A stretch of 39,732 nucleotides of DNA from an uncultured Clostridia bacterium (GTDB taxonomy: Bacteria; Bacillota; Clostridia; Oscillospirales; Ruminococcaceae). The DNA lies in the NCBI GenBank assembly GCA_947586185.1, contig CANPXN010000023.1, forward strand, positions 1 to 39,732, in the 5' to 3' direction. Positions 1-7,766 of the stretch are shown in pieces (the first letter of the stretch is position 1; every line of letters starts with the position of its first letter). A model generated the notes under the pieces. The model did no database searches and was not told the DNA's origin. It saw only the letters and a program-made list of their open reading frames with translations. The translations under genes and the position numbers were made by a program.

Positions 1-23
1 CTCATTCTTGCTTTCATGGTTCT

Positions 24-52
24 ATTATACCATGTTTTTACTATTTTTTCAA
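24..52 (-). promoter_or_regulatory. Sigma-70-type promoter firing leftward out of the window
   Basis: On the minus strand TTGAAA (47-52) and TATAAT (24-29) are separated by exactly 17 nt. The transcript would start near position 17 and leave the window. It lies downstream of the toxin terminator, so it serves a gene or RNA to the left that cannot be seen. Confidence 0.55.
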
Positions 53-79
53 TAGAGGTTTTTAGAGGTTACCATAAGA

Positions 80-112
80 TAATAACCGCCTATGTGAGAG
101 TATGGCGGTTAT
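80..112 (-). terminator. Hairpin ending the small toxin transcript
   Basis: AATAACCGCC and GGCGGTTATT form a near-perfect stem around an 8-13 nt loop. The stem overlaps the stop codon of the small ORF at 109-111, an arrangement often seen in type I toxin mRNAs. The T-run after it is weak on both strands. The decamer TAACCGCCTA at 83-92 recurs exactly at 239-248 in the leader of the same gene. Confidence 0.6.
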
Positions 113-210
113 TTCCTTTTATCATGAAAAAATGTATACATTAAAGATGCGATACCAGTTAGCAAAATGCAAAACTGAATCAATTCGTTCCAAGTAACAT
201 AATTGTTCAT
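109..210 (-). CDS. Holin-like type I toxin peptide (33 aa, candidate)
   Basis: A 33-residue peptide begins MNNYVTWNELIQF, continues as one hydrophobic helix (about residues 10-27, CILLTGIASLMYTFF) and ends in a charged tail, HDKRK. Single-helix peptides with a lysine/arginine tail are typical of the putative holin-like toxin family and other membrane-acting type I toxins; the family call is from memory of such peptides. It has its own consensus promoter (329-357), a leader of about 110 nt, an SD (AAGGGAG) 8 nt from ATG inside a hairpin, and a terminator overlapping the stop codon. This is a self-contained single-gene unit, not an operon member. No antitoxin RNA promoter was identified with confidence, so pairing with an antisense RNA is inferred. 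Confidence 0.6.
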   Translation of the reverse strand: MNNYVTWNELIQFCILLTGIASLMYTFFHDKRK

Positions 211-217
211 AATCAAA

Positions 218-322
218 ACTCCCTTCCGGGAGTAAGATTAACCGCCTACCGAACGCAAAATGAAAAGCGTTCGGCAGATTCGCCCTAAAGACGGCGAACC
301 TACCGTTTAAGGTATGCCCTTA
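218..322 (-). promoter_or_regulatory. Structured leader of the toxin gene; SD sequestered in a hairpin
   Basis: Three stems can be drawn in the leader: ACTCCC/GGGAGT (218-233), which buries the Shine-Dalgarno sequence; CCGAACGC/GCGTTCGG (about 249-273); and TTCGCC/GGCGAA (about 279-298). The copy of TAACCGCCTA at 239-248 repeats the terminator stem sequence at 83-92, which would let leader and 3' end, or an antisense RNA, pair alternatively. This resembles the translation-control architecture of type I toxin mRNAs. Confidence 0.55.
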
Positions 323-328
323 ATAAGA

Positions 329-357
329 ATTATACAATAAACCACAAACAATGTCAA
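329..357 (-). promoter_or_regulatory. Consensus promoter of the small toxin gene
   Basis: On the minus strand TTGACA (352-357) is followed by a 17-nt spacer and TATAAT (329-334): a perfect sigma-70 consensus. Transcription would start near 322, giving an RNA of about 240 nt that ends at the hairpin at 80-112. Confidence 0.7.
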
Positions 358-444
358 TATTTGTCGAAACCGAAAAGGCTTCTTACAGGGTAAATGCCAA
401 TATCAACATCAATAGTAAAACATAAATCAATGCGGAGCAGAAGA

Positions 445-2271
445 TTAGGCTTCTGCTCCGCATTTGTATTCATTTATAGCTTTAAGGAACTTGTCCCCAT
501 ACTTTTCAGATTTAATATATCCGACTCCGGAAACAGTTAAAAACTGTTCCTTATTTTCCGGCATTTTCCTGCACATATCTTTAAGGGAGGAGTCCGAAAA
601 CACGATATATGCCGGAACTCCCTCCAGATCAGCAGTTTTTCTTCTAAGCTCCTTGAGTATTGAAAAGAGCTTCATATCTGTTTTGTCGTCCTCCGGATGG
701 CTGTTGTCGGAGGAAATCTGCTCCCTGACAAGCTTCATTTCAAGCTGCTTTTTCTCAAACAGTATTTCCCGGGATTTATGATTAAGGGTCAGTACCGGAT
801 AATCCGTTCCGCAGATCGTTATGTATCCGTTTTCGATAAGCAGATTTATTATCTCCCTGCATCTTCTTTCCGGACATTCCTTCATTATCCCATAGGTTGA
901 AAGAGTGTTCAGTCCGGGCTTTATGACTTTTTCAGCCTTACTGCCCCTTAAAATAGAAATGATCATACCTATTCCGTAGCGGAGCTTTCTTTCTCTCAGC
1001 CTGTAGATACATGAGAGGATCTTCTGAGAGTCAATAGTAATGTCCACGGTTTCAAAATTTGAATTGCAGTTGGAGCAGTTGCCGCAGTAGTTTGAGGAGC
1101 TGTCTCCGAAATATTTTAAAATAAATTCTCTCAGGCATCCCGCTGTGCGGCAGTAAAAGGTCATGTATTTAAGTCTTTCAAGCTCTTTCTGCTTTACAAG
1201 TTTTCTGGATTCCTCGTCAAGCTCGCTGTTTTCGTCGTTGTTTATGAGGAACGTATTTGTCCGCACATCCTGACCGCTGTAGAGGATATAGCAGGATGCA
1301 GGTTCACCGTCCCTGCCTGCTCTGCCAGCCTCTTGATAGTAGCTTTCAATATTTTTAGGCATGTTGTAGTGTACCACAAAGGAAACGTTGGATTTGTCTA
1401 TACCCATACCGAAAGCGTTAGTTGCAACCATGATCGTTTTCCTGTCATAAATAAAGTCATCCTGATTGTGCTTGCGTTCCTTATCGCTAAGACCGGCATG
1501 GTATCTTGAAGCGTTGTAACCTGCTTCGCAAAGTCTGCTGCATACATATTCAACGTTTTTTCGGGTGGAGCAGTAAACTATGCCGCATTTGTCCCTGTTT
1601 TTCTCTATGATCCTCAGAAGAGCGGTGAACTTATCCCTTGGAGTCTGAACCTCGAAATAAAGGTTTTTTCGGTCGAAGCCGGTGGTAAGAACAAAGGGGG
1701 AGTTAAGCTCAAGAATTTTTATAATATCGTCCCGTACCTCTTTTGTGGCAGTAGCTGTAAAAGCGCTTATGACTGGGCGATATTCAAGGGTGTTTATAAA
1801 CTCCTTTATTTTAAGATAGCTTGGCCGGAAGTCCTGACCCCACTGTGATATGCAGTGAGCCTCGTCCACAGTAAGCATGGAAATTTTTATCTGAGAAGAA
1901 AGATTCAGAAATCCCTGTGATAGTAGGCGCTCCGGAGCTGCGTATATGATTTTCAGCTCCCCTTTGTATGCCTCGGAAAGTACATGGCGGTATTCCTCGT
2001 CAGAAAGGGAACTGTTTAGACAACCGGCAGGAATGCCTGACGCACGAAGAGCGTCAACCTGATCCTGCATAAGAGAAATAAGGGGAGAAACAACGATCGT
2101 AACTCCCTCAAGAAGCATTGCCGGGACCTGATAGCAAAGGGATTTTCCTGCTCCGGTGGGCATGATGCCGAGAACATCACTGCCGGAAAGAATGCTGTCT
2201 ACAAGCTGCTCCTGACCGTTTCGGAAGCTTTTATAGCCAAAATATTTGCTCAGTACTGAAAACTTATCCAA
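445..2271 (-). CDS. recQ: ATP-dependent DNA helicase RecQ
   Basis: This 608-residue protein is a 3'-5' superfamily 2 helicase that unwinds recombination and repair intermediates. Visible features are a Q-motif region (FRNGQEQ, ~16-22), Walker A MPTGAGKS (37-44), the DEAH box (136-139), SAFTATAT (motif III), a conserved motif VI QEAGRAGRDG, the RecQ-Ct zinc cluster with cysteines in CRTAGC and NYCGNCSNC (~385-415), a winged-helix region and a C-terminal HRDC domain (~535-605). Length and domain order are complete. It is followed closely by the toxin unit and preceded by a surface-protein remnant. It may be a chromosomal gene or an accessory helicase beside a mobile-element insertion site; the sequence does not decide. 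Confidence 0.95.
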   Translation of the reverse strand: MDKFSVLSKYFGYKSFRNGQEQLVDSILSGSDVLGIMPTGAGKSLCYQVPAMLLEGVTIVVSPLISLMQDQVDALRASGIPAGCLNSSLSDEEYRHVLSEAYKGELKIIYAAPERLLSQGFLNLSSQIKISMLTVDEAHCISQWGQDFRPSYLKIKEFINTLEYRPVISAFTATATKEVRDDIIKILELNSPFVLTTGFDRKNLYFEVQTPRDKFTALLRIIEKNRDKCGIVYCSTRKNVEYVCSRLCEAGYNASRYHAGLSDKERKHNQDDFIYDRKTIMVATNAFGMGIDKSNVSFVVHYNMPKNIESYYQEAGRAGRDGEPASCYILYSGQDVRTNTFLINNDENSELDEESRKLVKQKELERLKYMTFYCRTAGCLREFILKYFGDSSSNYCGNCSNCNSNFETVDITIDSQKILSCIYRLRERKLRYGIGMIISILRGSKAEKVIKPGLNTLSTYGIMKECPERRCREIINLLIENGYITICGTDYPVLTLNHKSREILFEKKQLEMKLVREQISSDNSHPEDDKTDMKLFSILKELRRKTADLEGVPAYIVFSDSSLKDMCRKMPENKEQFLTVSGVGYIKSEKYGDKFLKAINEYKCGAEA

Positions 2272-2316
2272 AATCTCACTCCGTTATTTTTTATTATGCA
2301 CAATACTAATTCATCA

Positions 2317-2538
2317 TCAACCTATACCATACGAGGCTGTGGTTTCCTTGACCTCATACTTGCCCAGATACAGCTCTTTGGATTTCGCCGTGCCGTCTTT
2401 TCCTGTGGTTACGGTAACCTTGCCTTTCTGTGCCATGTTGGAGCGTTCCACCCTGACAATGGTAACGCCGCTTTCTTCCTCGGAGTTTTCCTGCTCCACA
2501 TCAAAATAGACTGGCTCGGAATCCAGTACATTATTCAT
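2317..2538 (-). pseudogene. SpaA/Cna-B-type surface protein, C-terminal remnant
   Basis: The frame contains KGKVTVTTGKDGTAKSKELY followed by LGKYEVKETTA. This is the signature end of a prealbumin-like (SpaA/Cna-B) repeat as found in cell-surface proteins of Clostridia and of conjugative transposons. No signal peptide, upstream repeats or LPXTG anchor is present, and there is no convincing ribosome binding site before the ATG at 2538. I read it as the broken tail of a much larger gene lost by rearrangement. It sits head to tail behind the HTH gene. Confidence 0.65.
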
Positions 2539-2543
2539 ACTGC

Positions 2544-2969
2544 CTATTCTCTTTTCACGTTGTTGTCCTTCTGCCGATATATCCTTTCTTTAATGAAAAT
2601 CCGCAGTTCATAAAATAACATAAACAGAGTTGCAATTAAAAACCCTATCATCAGAATTCTATGGGCAACTGCAAAGTAAGCGATATATGCCACAATTGCT
2701 AGCAGATATACAATAACCAAAATATGCCATTTTTTAGCGGAGCTGTCAGCAATTATTTTCCTTTTTACAGTGGCATTCCCATTAATCAACTCATCTAAAC
2801 TCAAGCTAAACTCATCGCTAATCGCAATCAGATTGGCAACATCGGGAATACCTTTATCTGTTTCCCACTTGGTAATTGCCTGTCTGGATACATTTAACTT
2901 CTCGGCAAGCTGTTCCTGTGAAAGTCCAGCCTTCTTTCTACATTCTCTAATTGTTTCTCCTAAACTCAT
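2544..2969 (-). CDS. XRE-family HTH regulator with C-terminal membrane helices
   Basis: An N-terminal Cro/C1-type helix-turn-helix (MSLGETIRECRKKAGLSQ, then EQLAEKLNVSRQAITKWE) occupies residues 1-60. Two or three hydrophobic helices follow at about 75-125, then a basic tail. The ATG at 2969 is preferred over the more upstream 3029 because AAGGAGG lies 9 nt before it and the HTH starts there. HTH-plus-membrane proteins of this size are common in Firmicutes and often repress a neighbouring transporter or toxin; no partner is left here. The target is unknown. Confidence 0.85.
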   Translation of the reverse strand: MSLGETIRECRKKAGLSQEQLAEKLNVSRQAITKWETDKGIPDVANLIAISDEFSLSLDELINGNATVKRKIIADSSAKKWHILVIVYLLAIVAYIAYFAVAHRILMIGFLIATLFMLFYELRIFIKERIYRQKDNNVKRE

Positions 2970-2989
2970 ATCTGTGTCCTCCTTGTTTT

Positions 2990-3400
2990 TTATTGGAAAT
3001 CCATCATAATAAATCCTCCAAGATTTCACAAGAAAAAACTGATTACTTTTATGCTACTTAGCGTAGCAAGCCTTATTTTCCTTTGTTTTACCTAACAGAA
3101 AATCATTTAGCACCGCATTAAGCTGCTTACTATTCCTCGTATAGATAAATTTGCGGTTATATACTATCCTCTATTTCAAAATCGCTATGACGATTTGGAA
3201 ACAGAGCCTTGTATAATAAGCACTCTCTGCGTCAAACTATCTTGACAGTGAATATTGTATCTTGCAGCTTTATCTACAGAGCGATAATGAATTAGTATAA
3301 AAAGTAAATGTTATTTATACCATTGAGTATATTATAACATATCCGGAGGAATTTGTAAAAGAAAATGTCGCACTTTGCCGTAGCTAACATATAATGTAGT
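2990..3400. other. Gene-poor stretch with one short coding remnant
   Basis: No complete gene is visible. On the minus strand 3054-3172 reads RKFIYTRNSKQLNAVLND and then FLLGKTKENKACYAK before a stop. It looks protein-like but has no recognisable start and I cannot name it. A small palindrome, GCTACTTAGCGTAGC, covers its stop codon. The rest, up to the cotJ leader, is AT-rich with no clear signal. Confidence 0.4.
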
Positions 3401-3456
3401 GTGCAGAAATGCGCATATTTCCTATGAGGATAATTTCAAAGAAAGGAGAGTTTATA

Positions 3457-3702
3457 TTGGATTTCAACATGTTCGACAATATGATGAATGTATCTGATAT
3501 GATGAACGGTAAAAGGCCGAGCTTTCCGTCTTCGGGTACAAGTATGAGCAGGTTTCCTAAGGAGACACCGATAGCAATGGCTTATGTACCTTTTCAGGAA
3601 TGGGAAGAGCTATACAGTGATGATGAGGGCATAAAAAACGGTACAATGTTCCCATCACTGAATAAGCCTTTTTTAGCATGGAAAGGGGATTATGATGAAT
3701 AA
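3457..3702 (+). CDS. cotJA: Spore coat-associated protein CotJA
   Basis: The protein ends with the CotJA core: IAMAYVPFQEWEELYS, then GTMFPSLNKPFLA. CotJA is a small mother-cell protein needed to assemble CotJC into the spore coat. The TTG at 3457 is chosen because GGAGAG lies 6 nt upstream; an ATG at 3409 has no ribosome binding site and would run through that SD. The N-terminus is rich in Met/Asn (NMFDNMMNVSDMM). It overlaps cotJB by 11 nt, so the genes are translationally coupled. Sporulation-sigma control is known for the family; no convincing sigma-E box was found. Confidence 0.85.
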   Translation: MDFNMFDNMMNVSDMMNGKRPSFPSSGTSMSRFPKETPIAMAYVPFQEWEELYSDDEGIKNGTMFPSLNKPFLAWKGDYDE

Positions 3703-3955
3703 GGAGAGACTGGAGCTTCTCAGAGCTATACAGCGCTATGATTTTGCAATAAAGGATCTTCACCTTTATCTTGATACGCATCCTGACTGTGCAAGAGCGC
3801 TTGAATATTTTCACAAGTATAATCAGCTCAGAGCTGACGCTTATGCAGAATACGCAGAGAAATACGGCCCTATTACCCCGGAACAGGTTAAAAGTAAAAC
3901 AAGGTGGACCTGGGTCAATGATCCATGGCCTTGGGAAAGGAGCGATAATTTCTAA
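3692..3955 (+). CDS. cotJB: Spore coat protein CotJB
   Basis: An 87-residue protein with the CotJB pattern: an N-terminal helix (LLRAIQRYDFAIKDLHLYLD), the conserved THPDCARALEYFHKY block and a Trp-rich C-terminal motif, WTWVNDPWPWE. CotJB works with CotJA and CotJC in the coat layer. Its start lies inside the 3' end of cotJA and its stop overlaps the cotJC ATG (TAATG), the usual operon arrangement. Length is normal and the gene is intact. Confidence 0.92.
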   Translation: MMNKERLELLRAIQRYDFAIKDLHLYLDTHPDCARALEYFHKYNQLRADAYAEYAEKYGPITPEQVKSKTRWTWVNDPWPWERSDNF

Positions 3956-4147
3956 TGTTTAGTTATGAAAAGAAACTTCAGTACCCGGTCAAAATAAAAA
4001 ATTCTAATCCGAAAATGGCAAGGTTTATTATTTCTCAGCTCGGTGGTCCTGACGGAGAGCTTGGAGCTGCGCTTAGATATCTTTGTCAGCGTTTTGCAGC
4101 GCCTTATAGTGAGGTAAAGGGTATATTGACGGATATAGGTACAGAAG
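3955..4147 (+). pseudogene. cotJC: CotJC manganese catalase, N-terminal part, split by integration
   Basis: The frame starts MFSYEKKLQYPVKI, matching the CotJC/manganese-catalase N-terminus, and runs through GGPDGELGAALRYL to LTDIGTE, then meets foreign DNA. The next family motif (EELSHIEM, metal-binding Glu-x-x-His) is found at 35749 on the other strand. The break lies within the 10-bp core GGTACAGAAG at 4138-4147. Read-through past it gives about 20 meaningless residues to a stop at 4206. Joining 3955-4147 to 35749-35520 restores one frame of 141 codons. In this arrangement no functional CotJC can be made. Confidence 0.88.
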
Positions 4148-5783
4148 TCCCTGAAATGTTCCGTTCAGGGGCTACCGCTTTTTTTGATGCTTTTGCAACC
4201 GTGTAGCTCCATTTAAGAGGAAGTAAATTTAAATATACATCAATGTTGTCCTTGTCAATAACGACCATCTTATCTAATATGTGCTTATAGAACTCATCTT
4301 CGTATTCAACGCCGTCGACAATCTCATTGATAGCTGCTCTGATTTCCTGCACAAGTTCCTGCTGTTGTTTAATCATTGCCTGTTGCTTATCAATGCTGTC
4401 GATAACGGATTGAAGCTCTGCAATTTCAGCATCGCACTTAGACCGTGCCGCAGAAAATTCTTCTTTGGTTATATCCCCAGACATATAAATGTCAATCAGT
4501 TTTGTACGCTTATCTTCGATAGCTGCAATCTGGGTTTTTAATTTGGTGGCATCTGTGCCTGTCGTATCCATAGCAATTATAGAATTAATAATGGAAATCA
4601 GATTGTTTGTGATTTTCTCTTTGTTGTATTTAAGGCTCTTGGTAACAAGATACATAATGTGGGTTGCATCTTCATTACGAATACTCAGCCCCGTACAGCC
4701 AACTTGGTTTCCTGCCTTATCAATATGAGGACTGCCGTGTTTGGCAGCTTCATTACAACACCACGCCTTATAACGGCTGCCGTCTTTTCGGGTCTTATAC
4801 CTTGCCACATAACTCGAACCGCAACAACCGCATTTGATTTTACCAGAGAACGGGTAGCGGTTACTATGTTTTGCCTTACCTTCCTGTGAGAGTGACTTGG
4901 CATCTAAAATACGGTTTGCTTCATCGAACAGCTCACGGGATATAATCGGCTCGTGGTGGTCTTTGATGATAATAAATTCCTCTTGCCCTCGGTTGTACTT
5001 TTTTTCATGAGATAGAAAGTCTGGTGTATAGGTCTTTTTCTGCACTAAGTCGCCACAGTATTTCTCGTTGCGGATAACACGGAGAATAACTGTGTTGCTC
5101 CATTCCTTTACTCGCATAGGACTAATACCTTCCTCACGAAGTTCACGGGCGATGACATGCGTTCCTTTGCCCTCATTGACGAACTTGTGGAAGATAAGGC
5201 GTACAACTTTTGCTCCCTCCTCATTGATAGTCATTTTGCCACCCTCAACATCGTAGCCTAACATACTTCTGCCAAATACAACGCCTTGCTCCATTTGGCG
5301 TTTCTGCCCCCATTTCACACGCTCGGAAGTCTTGCGGCTTTCCTCCTGTGCAATAGAGGACATGATTGCCAGACGAAGTTCAGCATCACCGTCTAAGGTA
5401 TTGATATTATCATTCATAAAGATAACGCCAACACCATGCTTTTTTAAGTCACGGGTGTAATATATACTATCAAGGGTATTTCTCGCAAAACGGGAAATTT
5501 CCTTAGTAATAATCAAATCAAAGTCGCCATTTTTAGCACATGCAATCATGCGATTAAATTCTTTACGCTTCTTTGTGTTAGTACCAGAGATACCCTCATC
5601 GGCAAAAACCTCGTACAGTTCCCAATCGGGATTACGCTCGATATACTGGCGGAAGTATCGCTGCTGACTTTCAAACGAATTGGCTTGGTCTTCATTATCC
5701 GTGGAAACACGGCAATATGCAGCCACTCGCTTTTTCATATCTACCATTTTTCGCTCTTGATTTAGGCGTTCATATTTATTCAT
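4104..5783 (-). CDS. Large serine recombinase (integrase/transposase)
   Basis: A site-specific DNA recombinase. Residues 18-165 form the resolvase domain with the nucleophile Ser27 in AAYCRVST and the conserved GISGTNTKKRKEF and EISRFARN blocks. A recombinase domain (~185-295), a zinc ribbon (CGCC at 318-321, WCC ~341-343) and a coiled coil (~420-490) follow. The start at 5783 has GAAAGGAG 9 nt upstream and its own promoter at 5823-5851. Residues 550-559 are encoded by antisense cotJC DNA, because the att core lies at codon 549. In a restored attP the frame would instead continue into 35760-35982, giving 622 residues. The domain plan resembles TnpX-type recombinases but the protein is shorter. 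Confidence 0.93.
   Translation of the reverse strand: MNKYERLNQERKMVDMKKRVAAYCRVSTDNEDQANSFESQQRYFRQYIERNPDWELYEVFADEGISGTNTKKRKEFNRMIACAKNGDFDLIITKEISRFARNTLDSIYYTRDLKKHGVGVIFMNDNINTLDGDAELRLAIMSSIAQEESRKTSERVKWGQKRQMEQGVVFGRSMLGYDVEGGKMTINEEGAKVVRLIFHKFVNEGKGTHVIARELREEGISPMRVKEWSNTVILRVIRNEKYCGDLVQKKTYTPDFLSHEKKYNRGQEEFIIIKDHHEPIISRELFDEANRILDAKSLSQEGKAKHSNRYPFSGKIKCGCCGSSYVARYKTRKDGSRYKAWCCNEAAKHGSPHIDKAGNQVGCTGLSIRNEDATHIMYLVTKSLKYNKEKITNNLISIINSIIAMDTTGTDATKLKTQIAAIEDKRTKLIDIYMSGDITKEEFSAARSKCDAEIAELQSVIDSIDKQQAMIKQQQELVQEIRAAINEIVDGVEYEDEFYKHILDKMVVIDKDNIDVYLNLLPLKWSYTVAKASKKAVAPERNISGTSVPISVNIPFTSL
4138..4147 (+). other. Hybrid attachment site (cotJC half + element half), core GGTACAGAAG
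   Basis: Left of the core is cotJC coding sequence; right of it is the 3' end of the serine recombinase gene. The same 10 bp occurs, inverted, at 35750-35759, between cotJC sequence and the other element arm. Together the element arms give GGAACATTTC and GAAATGTTCC as an inverted repeat around the core, as expected for an attP of a large serine recombinase. Confidence 0.75.
4138..4322. repeat. Inverted repeat, copy A (recombinase 3' end)
   Basis: These 185 bp match 10977-11161 in inverted orientation with about 7 differences by eye. The repeat covers the last ~60 codons of the recombinase and ends at the att core. It includes a stem CCCTGA/TCAGGG just inside the core. Confidence 0.85.
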
Positions 5784-5822
5784 AACAAAGCTCCTTTCTC
5801 AGTAACCTGTGTTACTGTATTT

Positions 5823-5880
5823 ATTATAGAAAAAACGAATATAAGTGTCGAATGTGCAAATTTTCATTTCGTACATTCGG
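5823..5880 (-). promoter_or_regulatory. Recombinase promoter with overlapping operator-like inverted repeat
   Basis: On the minus strand TCGACA (5846-5851), a 17-nt spacer and TATAAT (5823-5828) precede the recombinase. CGAATGT and ACATTCG (about 5849-5880, ~17 nt apart) form an inverted repeat over the -35 box, a likely binding site for a regulator or the recombinase. The equivalent TCGACA-17-TATACT promoter and half of the repeat survive at 30707-30735, ahead of a deleted recombinase copy. Confidence 0.6.
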
Positions 5881-5884
5881 ATAA

Positions 5885-7723
5885 TCGAGTAGGGGAGATT
5901 TTCTCTCCCCTCTCACACCACCAGTACGTGCCGTTCGGCATACGGCGGTTCAACATAACTTCAAGGCATGACGCTCATTATAATAGTCAAGACAGCTTAC
6001 AAGCCCTGCCTTGGCAAATACATCTTTAGAGATTGCCCTGACCACACATGTCTTTGTGGCAACCCAATAGTAGCGGTCGCCACAGTACGCTGTCAGTCGT
6101 GCAAGGTCTTTACTGACCCCAAGTTTCTGCAATCCCCATTGCCGTTTCTTCGGTACTTTCCACTGTTTCCAGATAATGACTCTGAGTCTTGTTCTTAAAT
6201 GTGCGTCAATCTCTGTCATTGCTGTTTTCATAGAGCCAAGGGCGTAATAGTTTATCCACCCTCTTGTCACCTGGTTTATTTTCGCAATCTTGACTGTGAC
6301 TGTTCCGGGCACTTTCCTACAGGTCAGTTCTTTCAGTCTGTTTTTGAATTTCTTCACAGATTCCTGATGCGGCCTGCACTTCCATTCCTTTGCCTTACTG
6401 TCCTTGTAGAATCCGAATCCAAGATATTTCAGCTTCTGCGGTCTTGCAATACGGGTTTTGGTCATGTTTACCTTTAACCCCAGTTTCCTCTGAATCCAGT
6501 CCGCCACTGTCCGCATGACCCTCTTAGCACTTGATTCGCTTTTTACTGCTATCACACAGTCGTCGGCATATCTTGTGAAGCGGAGTCCTCTCTCTTCAAG
6601 TTCTTTGTCCAGTTCATTCAGCATGATGTTTGACATGAGCGGTGACAGGTTGCCTCCCTGCGGTGTACCGAGATTTGTTTCCTCATATCCCTGCGGTGTC
6701 ATGACTCCTGCTTTCAGATATTTGCGGATGAGCGATTCCGTATCACCATCTTTAATAATGTCATGGACAAGACTCATAAGCCTGTCCTGCGGTACATTAT
6801 CGAAAAACTTCTCCAAGTCGATATCCACTATCCACTCATATCCTTCATTCAGATACACAAGTAATTGCCTGACAGCCATTTCACAGCTCCTGTTCGGTCT
6901 GAAGCCATAGCTCCTTTCCGAAAACAAGGGCTCACACATAGGGCTTATTATCTGCACTATGCCTTGCTGAATTACCCTGTCCATTACGGTTGGGATTCCA
7001 AGTTTCCTCACCCCTCCGTTTGGCTTGGGTATCTCTACCCTCCTGACTGGCTGGGGTCTGTATTCCCTTCGCCTGATTTGCTCCCTGATACCCTCCCAGT
7101 TCTCTTTGATATAATCACCGAGCTCTTCAACCGTCACATCATCTACTCCGCCTGCTCCTTTATTGGCACAGACTCTTTTGTAGGCGGCGTTCATGTTGTC
7201 TTTGGATAGTACCTTTTCTAACAGTTCCGACATTGCCTTGTGTGCTTTCTCCTTTCCGTTTTCATGGATTTGCCCTAAGTGGTTGCAGTATCTGCTCATT
7301 TACGTTTCGCCCTTCCTGCTGTCGGGTATTCCATGAAGCATACATTTGATTACACGGTTACATTGTTCAGCCCTTCGGCCCTCGCCTACTATGGCTTCTG
7401 CTGACTTCTCACGATAAATCGTTTTCAACCGCAGGCGGGATAATTCAACCAATACCTGCGTCCGCGAGACCTCACGGGATAAGTCCGCATTCTTTCCTCG
7501 TCTACCCTCCTGATTTACGCTCATGGGTTACGGCTACCTTTGGGGCTTCATTGCCTACAGCCAACTTACCCTCCATGAACGCCTTATTATCAGGTTTCTG
7601 TTCGTAGGGCTACGATTTCGCTATCTCTTCTTCTCGCCTGCACCTCACGACGCAAACCTTGAGAGTCGCTATAAAGTTCGTTGGTAGCTACGCCTATGTG
7701 GACTTTCACCACAGAGCACGAAC
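5885..7723 (-). mobile_element. Group II intron (ribozyme plus maturase gene)
   Basis: The 3' end shows a classic domain V on the minus strand (5917-5952: GAACCGCCGTATGC, then GAACGGC and GTACTGGTGGT). A domain VI hairpin (GAGAGGGGAG/CTCCCCTACTC, 5886-5913) follows. The 5' end is placed near 7715-7723, where GTGGTGAAAGTCCAC marks domain I; the exact 5' base is uncertain. The related, intron-free sequence at 30667-30712 shows the same flanks without the insertion. The intron lies between the terminator of the small ORF and the recombinase promoter, so it breaks no gene. Confidence 0.85.
5950..7299 (-). CDS. ltrA: Group II intron reverse transcriptase/maturase
   Basis: This 449-residue protein lies within domain IV of the intron and helps it splice and retrohome. 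It has the RT0/RT1 block RRVEIPKPNGGVRKLGIPTV (~86-105), IVDIDLEKFFD (~147-157), GTPQGGNLSPLMSNI and the catalytic YADD (244-247). The maturase domain (GIIM) follows with GWINYY at ~350-357. No HNH endonuclease domain is present, so it belongs to the endonuclease-lacking group II lineages. It is full length and looks intact. The upstream 7300-7524 frame is ribozyme sequence, not a gene. Confidence 0.95.
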   Translation of the reverse strand: MSRYCNHLGQIHENGKEKAHKAMSELLEKVLSKDNMNAAYKRVCANKGAGGVDDVTVEELGDYIKENWEGIREQIRRREYRPQPVRRVEIPKPNGGVRKLGIPTVMDRVIQQGIVQIISPMCEPLFSERSYGFRPNRSCEMAVRQLLVYLNEGYEWIVDIDLEKFFDNVPQDRLMSLVHDIIKDGDTESLIRKYLKAGVMTPQGYEETNLGTPQGGNLSPLMSNIMLNELDKELEERGLRFTRYADDCVIAVKSESSAKRVMRTVADWIQRKLGLKVNMTKTRIARPQKLKYLGFGFYKDSKAKEWKCRPHQESVKKFKNRLKELTCRKVPGTVTVKIAKINQVTRGWINYYALGSMKTAMTEIDAHLRTRLRVIIWKQWKVPKKRQWGLQKLGVSKDLARLTAYCGDRYYWVATKTCVVRAISKDVFAKAGLVSCLDYYNERHALKLC

Positions 7724-7737
7724 ATGCCCGTCATACT

Positions 7738-7766
7738 GTAAAAACGCCAAGCGTTATGCTCGGCGT
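7738..7766 (-). terminator. Rho-independent terminator of the CTG-start ORF
   Basis: On the minus strand ACGCCGAGC-ATAAC-GCTTGGCGT is followed by TTTTAC. The stem includes the ORF stop codon. The group II intron sits about 20 nt downstream. The same terminator is present at 30645-30671 in the second copy. Confidence 0.8.

Noticed and set aside
3409-3456. Upstream ATG start for CotJA
   Set aside because: No ribosome binding site before it; the GGAGAG that serves TTG 3457 lies within this stretch, and the extra 16 residues do not look like CotJA.
4104-4137. Last 10 residues of the recombinase as native C-terminus
   Set aside because: These codons are antisense cotJC sequence beyond the att core, so they cannot be ancestral.
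7300-7524. 74-codon open frame just upstream of the maturase
   Set aside because: It lies in the group II intron's structural RNA (domains I-IV), has no protein-like pattern, and abuts the maturase start only because the ribozyme has few stops.
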